Assembly: GCA_907163375.1 (NCBI GenBank)
Contig: CAJQUW010016949.1
Span: forward strand, 103,501-167,500
Reading direction: 5' to 3'
Length of the DNA stretch: 64,000 nucleotides
From: Prostheceraeus crozeri
Lineage: Eukaryota; Platyhelminthes; Polycladida; Euryleptidae
Shown here: one piece after another, positions 34,501 through 46,500 of the stretch
How the letters are laid out: each line of letters starts with the position of its first letter
Position numbering within the stretch: position 1 is the stretch's first letter
Notes under the pieces: model-generated
What the model saw: only the letters and a program-made list of their open reading frames with translations
Database searches by the model: none
What the model was told of the DNA's origin: nothing
Made by a program: the position numbers and the translations under genes

Positions 34501-37500
34501 CCTCAGCTACGATTGCTGCATGATCCACGTCCTTCTCCATATCAACAAATTCATCTTCCTCATCATCCATTGACATATGTTTCACCCAATTTTCTGTTTT
34601 GAGGGTTTGGGAGGTGGAGGTAGAGGAGTTGTTCAACCACAGCTTTGTCGGCTGACTACTGACGTCAGAGAATACTGCTTGCCACAAACTGTTCGCGCTG
34701 GCGTCCATTGGGCGATCCTGAAACAAGAATGACGATACGTGTAAGTTGCATTACGCAATCATATTACGTAAACTTGTTTAGCTGCAGCTGACACGAGACA
34801 TCCGACTTCGTGTTCAATCATTCCATGTCTCATAGCAGCTGCTATTAGTGCGCTATAAAAAGCAATTATAAATTAACAAATTCAAGTGATATTGCCGCAT
34901 TGAAATAAAAGGAGAAACTAATGCAAGGACTAAATAATAGTTCGTAAGTCACAACATAAATCTTTATATAGATTTCACACGAATGTAGGAGTCGGATATC
35001 TATCAGAATGTCAATCAGAGTTTTGTCTTTAATTGCATCTTGGCGAGATATCAAAGCGCTTTTAGTATGTCTAAACTAAACATGTTCACAGATAATTTAT
35101 CACCACACATTGCAGATATCGCTTTACACTTCTAAATTTAAACGACGAATGAACTTATAGTCATTCGCGCTTAAAAGTCATTAAAGTCATTCGCGGGAAT
35201 GCTTTCTTAGGATTATCTATCTCAGAACTGGAAAATCGGATTTGAAAATAACAACAGCTTCGCATAAGATAGTAATAATATATCACAACCTGCCAATGAG
35301 AGCCGTCACAGCGATGAAATTTGTAGGAAATTGTGTTTGACGACCCTAAGTAGGGCTTGTACTAACAGTAGCAAACTATTGGTTTAGAGGACTTTGCATG
35401 TGGATTCCAAATGCACACGCATGAGATCCTATGGGATCCAGAAGGTACATTCAAACCTGATCCCTGTCAAATTTATGGGGATCTCATATTTCTAAATATT
35501 TAGGTTACGATGAAGATTCAACACGTAGCAGCATGTTTGATAACTTGCCGCAGAAGAAATTACAGATTCCGACGTAGTTGCAGGACTTAGATGCGAGTAT
35601 TATTCAATGCTAAGTTACATCTATGCAACATACATCGTGCCACAGTTTACAATTTCAAGAGAGGATATTTCATCATTCATTGAAGGATTGCTTAACAATA
35701 TTAGGATAAATCGATTTCCGGTTGACACCCAGATACAAAGTAAATCAATTGTATTTTCTCTATGACTAAAATGTACACGGTCAATTTGTTGTAGCAACCT
35801 TAAGACCATGTGCAAACAAATGCAATTAAATTTACATTATGCCGATAATACTATATACATGCAAGATGTATTGTTCTTTTGTTTGAAACTGCTTTAAAGA
35901 CAAAAAATATTGTAGAATCTAGTTTTCAGTCAGCTGGTCTACAATATCCTAGGAATGGTTTATGCCCGATGACTTGCGATGGCGGCAGCAACACTAGAAG
36001 CTTTAAATTTCATACATGCATCAATTGATTCAATCCCTATCCTGAGCATTTTCTAATACAGATCGGGATCGTGGCATTTTTTAATTCGATACATCCACTT
36101 AAATACATATTAGCTAGCTAAGAACAGTATTATAGGGTTAAGTTACTTTGCACGGGTACGGTAATCAATACTCTTCTAAAAACAGAATTTTAAATAGCAA
36201 AGAGCCATTAACAGCAAAAACTAAATGACCTCGGTGGCTAGGTGTTTGGCCTAGCAATCTTTCGATGCAGAGGTCAAGCCCCGAAAGTGCCATTGGAGGT
36301 CGTCAGGAAGGGCATCCAGACTAAAAGATCACAGCCCTTCAGATTAAAGTCTGACTATGTCAGCACCGTCGAAACCATCATAGTGACCTTAAAACATAAG
36401 TTCATTTAATCACTCAAAGACATGAGCTATGAAGCTATGTAAATTGAAACATGTGTAAAATGAAACATTTGTAAATTTGATTACTTAAAATGAATTAAGA
36501 AAGAGGCTGAGTAGAAGTTTATTTTGTTTCCATCAAAAACCTGTTCGCATGCTTCTAGGAAGTATCAAGATTGTATTGTTTAGGGGAATCTTATCCAAAG
36601 CTGCGCCGTGCGAACAAAGGAACTTTTCGAACAACTCATTACTTTTCAATTAAGGGCTGATGAAACTGTTTTAAGATGTTACTAAAATATTTCAAGTTCA
36701 ATCGACGAGTAAACTGCTTTTCACAAACATGTGAAAGCATCAGCATTATCAAGGTACCTCTTTCTACATCTTGTCAAGCGTGACATTCAAGTGAAGCAGA
36801 CTGCAAAGAAACACTGCAATTAACAAAACAATGAGTTGAATATCGCAAATCATAAGAAGTTGCCGCACTATTAACGATCTGGGCTGTATAATACATAGTC
36901 TATGAAACATAGAAATTGGTCCTAAAAAGATACTGTAAGTAAATTATGTGAGCTATGTTAGCAAGTATAGCCGCCTTCTACACAAGGGTTTATTTCACAT
37001 TACCACACGGCAAGCCTTCAAAAATGTGATACTAACACAGATTTATTCGGGCACATGTGTGCAAAAATGAAATGTCGTTCATTGTTATCCGAAAACTCTT
37101 ATGTTAATAGTACTGTAGCGTGCGTAATTGAGATGGAAGCGCTTTGCATGCAATAATGTAGGCAAAAGTGGGCTATAATGCCATAAATTCACATGAAAGA
37201 CACATTGAAATTTCTAATTCAGCTTTCCACTGAATGGGTGCAAATCATCACTACGAGATGAATTATGCACATGCTTTGGGACATGCCTAGATACCAAATC
37301 TACTCGCCTAACTTTTTGATGCAAAATTAATTTGATCACTTAAATCAAAAACGCAAAGATAGCAGTTACCTAAATCCTGCGAAATAATGTAAAAAAATCG
37401 GCGGATAACGATGCTTCAGCTATTTTATCGTTATTTCCCTCGAATATAGATAATTAATAACACATTGATACCACAGCTATAATATTTCCACATTATGCCG

Positions 37501-40500
37501 CAGCTAAATTACGTACTATATTTCTATAACGAGCATCCTATCTATTCTCTCCATTATTCTTTGAAAGATATGTTGTTGTTATTTTGGAAAAGTCAAGTAT
37601 CACCTAAATACATCTTCCTTCTCATTTCATCTGAATATATATCGACCATCAGCCGAAGTAATGATCCATCAATAAGTATCCGCTTGTAATTCTATGTTAA
37701 TGAGATAACTGAGTCTTCAATAAAAACAATAAAATCAATTCTCTACGTAGATTTCATCTTGTCTGAGTCTTCATATTGAATACAGTGGCCTGTATGATAA
37801 TGGGCATAATTTGAATACGAAATACATTTGGTCATACTCAGTCCTATCAACATATAGGAGCAAGCAATGTCTACTTATCTCAAACAAGTAGACCTACTGA
37901 TAATGAATATCAACAATTGCAAATTAGACATTTCGAAGAGTTGATGTGTGTCGTAATTTTGTCTGAAGTTGTCATTGACAAACAGTTAGTACCTGCTCAT
38001 GTGCTGTGCTGATTGATTTCACCATCATTTCAGCTCATAACTACTCCTCATCATGACAGCTAGAATGAGTCACGTGGTTAGTGAGACGCTTAATACATGC
38101 ACGATCCCCGCAACGGAGTGAACAGCAATATGATCGCGGAACAGATACTTAACTAGTCGTAATTGCTCCAAATGAAGCATGAAGCAAAGTAAATAGAAGC
38201 TTCAGGTGAGAGTACGAGAAATATTATGTACAGATAGCTAGAAATACATGGACTAATTTATCAAACCTAACCGTAGTCAACCAAACTATGTTTTACTTGT
38301 CGTTGCTGGATCAAATGTCACACTCAGTTGGTTAATATCCAAATTTCACTATATCCACGGGCATATATTTTTTTCATCACCAGTATCGGTCGCCAGAGTC
38401 GGTACCTAAGGCCTACCAGGTTGGACACTGAATAGTCATCCCTTGATTGTAATCATCTACTTCCCTCGGTCTTGAGAGTTCTCTCCCTTCAGATACACTT
38501 TTGTACATGCTTTCCCATGAGATTACTCATGTCATTCGAGGTTCTCCCATTTACATGAAGTCTCCTTTTCCCTCTTGAACATCTTGACCTATTCCATTTC
38601 TTTCATAAGTCGCACGCAACTATCGATCGCAGTTATTCTTCCCCATCGAGCTCTAGAGGTGCAACTTTTACTGTCGCCACTTTACGTTTTAGCCGATGGT
38701 ATATCCCTGGAATTCAATGACTCACGATCTTAAATTAGCAATGATATCGACCCTTGTTGTTTGCAAAATCAGTTGCATGTAATGTAATAGGTTTTTGAAC
38801 TGAGAGCAACATCTTCGCAATGACCTGGACATCAATTTGGAAATACTGTCACCTGTAATAGCTCATGCAACTGCTCGCATACAGTTGATCATGATGCCGA
38901 AATGTTGCATCAGTGTGTATTAACGCCTTTGAATTTTCCTGATTTATCCCAGCTTTCCCGGTTTCTTCTAAAAAACCCTGTATATTTCATTCATTATGTT
39001 GGTAACGCATTTAACACTGAAAACGGTTACCATCCCAACAATACATGTCAGCTTCCATTAACAAAAACTTCAGTTGAATACGCTTTCACCGATAGACTGG
39101 ATGCCTCTATTCATATTTTTATTTATTCCCCAATTTTCTTTATTTGACATTTTATATTTATCTCAACAATTTGACTGCTGATATTACCAAAAACATCAAA
39201 ATTTTTTAAAAATACTTTTATCTCATCTATTAACAGAAAAATGTTATATTCCATACGTACATTACACAAAGCCTGTAGTACGTTCGGTTTTCGCTAACCG
39301 ATTATTATTGGATTATAAGTTCAAAAGTTAGCGGCAGACATCTTGATATGAGCGGATAAATATGTTGTTTGATTGGATAATATGCACAGATATGAACATA
39401 CCACAAAAGGCCACATGTGTGCGTAACATCGTATCTCTACTCATGCCATCTGGAATTCAGATTTAAAGGGCATCCCAAAAAGTATCTATAGATAAGCATC
39501 CACTTACGCCATTGATTTTTGGGAAGTAAAATATTGCAAAAAATTGTTCAACAAAAAAATGCATGAAGACCAATACCGTGATTGCGGACAAAATCATTGC
39601 AAAATAAAAACGCAAAAGCCTATTTCATCAAAGACAGGATATCTTGGTCAATACGATCAATCTGCAACAAAAGTTTCTTCTTCATATCCTCCATCTTTGA
39701 TTTCTGACGCCTTCCCCTTTCTTTTCATTCACAATGCCTGTTTCTGACCGAATGGTTCCGCGCCTCTTTCTTTTCTAGCTTCTCGATATCGCGCAGCGGA
39801 ATTTCGAGATGACAAAATCAGTTTCTTGGATGCGTCAAAATTACGAGCATCCCCGTCATGCAAAGCGCTAGTATGACTATTCTGTGAGCAAAGAGAACTG
39901 ATTCTCTTTGATTTTCTACGAGTATCTCTCTAATGACCGACCGAGGAGCCTCTTCCCACCGAACCATGTCAACTGAGAATGATTGGCACGAATCGCTCAA
40001 GTTCATGAGAAGAATTATCTTTTTGAAAGCAATGGAGTAAGTAGTCATCAAGTCTGTCTCTCCTTTGGTCGAACATCTGCAAGTAAGACATAATAGGATT
40101 GTTTGATGTCAGAAATAAGTATTGAATCTTGATGCGATGTGCCTCGAATCCAGTGATCCATTTTCTACCCACCAGTTCATCCAAGTTTTTATCTAATGAT
40201 ATTTATTTCCGTTTGGAATCTGAGTCCATAATCAACGGATCTAAGAAAGATTGCCTCTCAAATAATGGATGTTTGAAAGGCATCAAAATAGCATTCAAGA
40301 AACCCAGACACTTCGAAGAAAATTCTTTCTTATGTGTGTCCGCTCAGCCTGCCGATCTTAAGGCTGATATCGCTGCAAAACCGATGTCAATTGATTTCCG
40401 TAGTGCGAAATTTTATCAGCCAAGGGAAGCTTCAGTTTTTAAACTTGACAGGCTTTCATAAGACATGGCTTGATAAACAGGTTCTACAGCGAGTTTATGA

Positions 40501-43500
40501 TGTTCTCTAGGGATTCAAACAGGAATGGAACAATGGACTTGTCGTCTTGAAATTTCTTCAAGAAAACCTTAAATTCCTTGGTTATCATGACGAAAAGACA
40601 CAATTTGGCATTGAGCAGTGGATCATTCAGCATTTCCTTCACGTTTTTGTAGGACGATGAGGCAGGTTGTCTCTTGATATTTTCGACATGTGCTCGCAAA
40701 TTTGACAATCGTTCGATGATCACTTCTGCAAGTGCTACGTTCTCAACCTATCGAGTAGCACAATACGTGTGGATATTGTGGTGGTACGTGTGGGCAATTG
40801 CGAAAATATCAATAATCCGCTCGACGAGACGGAAGATCTCTATAAGCTGCCCAACAAATTCACAGGAATTTCATCACCTCAACGTATTTGCCTCCAATTC
40901 ACAGAGTTGCGTCGATGATGTGTTAATGTCCAAAATTTGTGCATCATGTTCACGAGATTCTTCAAACAGACGATGTGTTGCGAAATTGACATTTGGACCA
41001 TCCATTACCATCTGCAGGAATTCAGAATTGTCCAGGCCATCGACCACTCCCTCAGGAGCTTTGTACAACGGAGATACAGCAGCATGTGCAAGAAATTTAA
41101 AAGGTATCTTGTCATCGCCTTGTCTTCAAACCAATACCTACCGTGAACATCCATTTGTCCGCGATGTATTTACTTGAGTCACGCAGCATTTCATATTTCA
41201 GACCGTGTCATCTGAGTCCTAATCAGTCATGCACTGTATATGAACGCACAAGGCGTGGGAGTGCTGAGCGTGCTGAATAATCTCTGGCAGAGGCAACTCG
41301 CCCTATGAGACAAGCGAAGATCGATCAACTTGATCAAGCTCACATCAACGGCGTGAGTCGGATGAAAAAGGCATCACCCGTCCTAATGTCGCGGATTCAG
41401 ATTTCCTCGGATGAGTATACACATTCCGTCCGGATATTTAGAATGCCGCTTTCCCAACCAGCAGAGTTGATCTGGACGCAGCTTCGGAGAAAAGCGTAGT
41501 AGCAAACTAAGAAGGCACATAAAAGCAACATTCAAGGATAGTCCTTTCCTTATCTGATGAAAACAGTACAAATTACTGAAAATTAATAAAGCAGACATAC
41601 TATGTCTGAAATTCAAAATTATAAATGCTTGACCATACTTTTCTTGCGAATTTGCAATTGTTGATCAAATCTTCAAACGACATAAAAAGTAATATTTATA
41701 TCAAAAATATGGAATTTCTTTTTTTGTTTATGCGGTAGGCAATTTTGTTAATGTTGTCATCGGTCATAAATGTACTTAATCTTAACTGCTCCCAATTTCA
41801 AAATTCCCTGATTTTCCCGGTTTTCCAGAGACCAATTTCCCCTGATTTTTCCAGCATTATACACCCTGTGCATTGAATGTCACTACTCGTACAGATCTTG
41901 TGGTTGTAAACATAAATTCAGTTTCGCGCACATGCAACCTCTCTGCTGACAAGAAAAAATGCGAGCTGTTATTCAGTTGCAGTTGCGGACGCAGCATGAT
42001 CGCTTTGGCTGACAAGTCCCTACTATACCCGCCACAATTGCAAGTCGTAAAATAGGGTTTGCAAGTTACTGTCGATTGCTCTCTGAGACCAAAGGTCACA
42101 CGATAAGCTGTGTCAAGGAGATGAAAATCAATTTCTATACTCGTTGTGGCAATGGCAGAAAGTTGCATGCTGTGTAAAACAAACTGCAACCGCTTGCATT
42201 GAAAGTAGCGCCACCTCACTCAAACGAGTAAGTCTCATTAATAATTCTCAGTTCTTCACTACACCTGTTTTTTCTCTTTCTACATGAGGTCATAGTCTGA
42301 TCACGGTGGTTATGCCTCACACTCACTCAGAAAGTCAATCTTACGATCTTTCAAATAGTAAAGATTGATCGCCTATGTTATGGACGCATCGTTGTTCTTC
42401 ATCAATGTCAGAACTGATGTGTAAATCAACCAAGTATGTTTACCACCCTTAGCCTGATAGAAAACGAGACTGGCACGTTTAAATGGTCCTGATGAACAGT
42501 TTAAAGACATTAAGACAGTAATTGCTGATCGAAGCGCACGTCAAAGACCGAGCTTATATAAAGCATTTGAATATTTTGGCTATCGGACTAGACAGTCGAC
42601 AGGGTTATTCATGTTCGACCGGACGGTCGTCAGGTAAAATGCGGCCCTTCCAGGATGGTTGATGAGCTGGTCTAACCATGTGACTTGCTTCCACCGTAAC
42701 TCAGTTAGCGGGAAAGGCTGGCTGTTGAAGCGAAAATTCTATCGAAAGCTGCAAATTGGCTTGCCGCATTGCCAAAGTATAATAATACATTTCGTCTTAA
42801 AGCGCTTGGTTTTTTTCCGAATGTGTTGCTGCAGCCTTACTATTTTGATAAACATGTACAGAACTAATTGAAAAATAATTCATGAATCTATTGGAATCAG
42901 TATTTTGTAGAAATAAACACCAGAAGTATGCAAATTTCATAAACCGAAATGCATGTTTTATGCTCTGATACTTGACTGGAATTATTTGTACTTGGGTGCA
43001 GTAGTATGATGCGTCGGTGCATTATTGTGATAATTGGGTGAGCTATTTGGACAACAGACTCTTGTATTGATAGCTACAGTACTTGATTCAAATGGAAAGA
43101 TGGGTGATAAAAAGACTTATATTTCCTAATTTCTGTAGGACCTATCTATAAGTACCGTTTCTGCATTTCATATGTAAAGCCCTGAAGCCTCTATGAATGT
43201 CAGAAATCTTGCTATTGAATAATACATTCATCCAACATGAAAGTTAACTATACCCCTAATATGCATTATATTAAGTGATTTTGTCAAATTAATGCAAGCC
43301 ATTATCTTACTGCAAATAGTCATCACCATTCCAGAATGGTTTGTTGCTTTCACTAGGTTCAATATTTTCTCTTATTATTTACCTTACACAGCCAGTCTTC
43401 TTTACTTTCTTGTCCCGGAAACGTTGAAGGATGACTCGGTGACTGACCAAATGGAGACAATATTTCAAAAGACTCCGTGCCATCTGAAAAATCAAGCAGA

Positions 43501-46500
43501 CGTTGAATATGAATGCCATCTGAAATATTTCACTGATAGCATTCATGCAATATATTAGACATAGGCATATAATGAAAAAATGTCAGTACGGTGGAATAAT
43601 TTTGACCATCATTAACAGAAAACATATAAATTTATTCTTTTTCAGATGCGCTATGGTTTAAAATAAATTTTGCTCATTATAAAGAAATCTTCTAGTATAA
43701 TAAATATGAAGAGCTAATCACAGGCATTTTTGGCAGGCGGTAGGAGTTGATGTGAAATGTGTGCGTTGTGGAGGTGGTGGTTATCTGGCCGGCCACTACC
43801 TGATATCTTTTAGCGCCGGCGTCTTTCTCAAGAATAGGAATTTTTCATGATTCGAAGGCCGTGATCGATGTAGAGCTGACCTTTTCTCTTGCTAGTGTAA
43901 GGCTCAATCATGCAATAGGAAAGTTAATAAGCTTCCACTCACCGCGACGAAGACTTGACAATTCGAAAGCTTTCCTTGCCTATACTCATGCAATGGCATC
44001 AGTTTTTGTATTTAATCTTTGCCCTGATGAATATGTAATTCCTTTTACATCCTCATATCTGCTTATTCACTCTTCTTTCTTTACTTATGATTTTTCTTTT
44101 AATTATCTAAATCTTAAACTACTTAGCTATTCTACTTTATCATCATAATTCTTTCCTTTATTCACCCTCATCTTCATCTTTGCCTCTCATCCTCTGCTGA
44201 AAGAAGCCTTTGGTGTATAGGCCTGTTCTCTATCCTGAAGCTATGATTGAGAACAGGTTTTGTTGTAACTGCTATTCAGTGTCCACTAATTAAATGAGTC
44301 GTAAAACACTGATCATGGTATTACGATCTGTTCAGTCAAAACAATTTGTTGTTCTCACATGGAACACCTTTTTCACTCCTAAGTCCAAAGCGATTTCTGT
44401 TTTTATGAAGACAGAAAATGCTTTTTGCAAGATTTATGTATCTCTACCAATGCTCTACCTCACATGACAGATAACATATAATGATATATGGGTCAAAGTG
44501 CTCTATCACAGGCTATGAAATGGTGTCAGTGCAACGACACGGAATTCGGTAGACAATGCGGCAATGACGTTATTCGATTTAGAATCGACCGACAATTTTG
44601 ACACAATTATTACTTGATGTTATACGGTGCTTGTACTTCAACATCAGAGAAATGCGATGAGTTTAACAAGGTCGAAAGGAATAATAGCAGAGGGCAGTGC
44701 TGTTTTTATGGTCTGGAAATGAAAATTTGAAACTCTAACCCAAAACTGTGTCAGTAAAAGCAGATTCTCGTCCCGCTCTCGAATTGACTGATCTAAACTT
44801 TTAATACTTTCATTTAGCAGCTATTTTTTAAATATAATATATAAAATCGTCAAGGATTTTTCTAACATTTCACTCAATTCTCTATTTAGCATTAGTTATG
44901 TATATAAAGGTCTACATACCATCAAAAATAAGCTGAACAACCAAGTGAATACTGAATACAAATCTGTAATGCAAGCTATGGAATTAAAATATTTTTCATG
45001 AGATGAAGAAGACTGACAGTAGATCATATACCAATGAAAGTAGAAACATCTACAGCATAATCCTTTTTCTTTGAGTAGTTACGAAGCACAATATCTGAAG
45101 CTCTGTTGTTGCTAGAAACTGTGTACTCTATCACAGTTTCTAGGACTATTCAGTGGATGTTGTCAAATTTCTCCATAATAATACCACACATGCAGACAAG
45201 GGAGCAGATGGCTAAGTTGTAGTTTCCAAAAAAATGCATTTCTAAAGTACTAAGCATCTAAAATACAATGCATAAATACTGCACACATATATATACAGCC
45301 TAAAGTATATGCACTCGACATGATAATTAAGTCCTTCCCAGTCAAGTACATGCAAAGTACAGACTCGTCAAACTGGCCATTTTATCATCTTAGGCCTACT
45401 GATCAGTGTTATCGTCACCTCAGTTTATAATGGTCTTAACTATTTCCAAATCATCTTTTTGAAGCTAAATACAGGTTTGTCAATAGCATGAAAACTACTA
45501 CATGTCAAGAAGGCACTTTTTATGTTATATACTCCAGAAGAACGCACTGTCCCAGACTAAAGGAAAGTGTATTTTTGGCAATATACATTTTCAGCACATA
45601 CTGTACCAACATCAAACGATTTCAGTGATGCTGCTGCCTTGTCAATCTGAGAAATCGAGACTGCTCAAAAAATTATCCAAACTCTACAATATCTAGAACA
45701 ACGTTTCCCATTTGTTGTCATTGACACAAATAGTTCTAAAATTTATATACAAGACGTTTTATCAGCGAGGAAACTCGTGATGGAATTTTGATCTTCACTA
45801 TTAACTATGGTAAAGAGACGCAATAGAACATGTGAAGAGGCCATGAGTTATTCTTTTGAAACGCAACAAAAAGCCTCTTGATTCCAATGTATTATACTGT
45901 GTCAATCCGACGATCCAAAATCGATGCAACAAACGCAGTGTCATCAGCATATTTGGTGCGGACAGTTAAGAGGAATCGCACAACACAAGATCGCTAACTT
46001 TTTCAACTAGATTTCAGCAACTTGCCTGTCTTTGTGAAGGAATTTGAAGTTCCCGTTTTGACTGGATGAGGTAGCGGCTGTTGTTGTGACAACCAAGCAC
46101 GTACAAATGCACGACCGTAGCCCATGTGAGGCACGCGGACAGCTCCTGAAGACTGTAGAGGTTTATGTGACATTTGCACAGTAGAACCCTCTTCATCTTC
46201 CTCCTCAAAAGAACGAGGTAGGCAGGCAGATGGTCTGGCGGGATCGGCAAAATGACCTGAATAGCCCGGAACAACGCGTCCATACTGACTGATGACTTCA
46301 CGTAGGAGTGCTGAATCTACGCGAAATGATATGAATGGAGTTTCTTCGGGAAGAAGGTTGATAGAGGACAAGCTGAAAATGCAAGGATTCGATTACAACC
46401 TTTTCACTAAAAATTCACACAATGTTTTTTGCGAAGCGTCATCTTTGATTTTCTATCAAACTACTTGCTGGTATAATACTCAACGAATAATGACTGAAGT

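Noticed and set aside
36228-36300. A functional tRNA gene
   Set aside because: Only the A-box and B-box resemblance remains, the cloverleaf is poor, and a SINE body follows.
46003-46301. Second minus-strand frame over NCOA4-like exon B
   Set aside because: Overlaps the exon in another frame and lacks any NCOA4 similarity.
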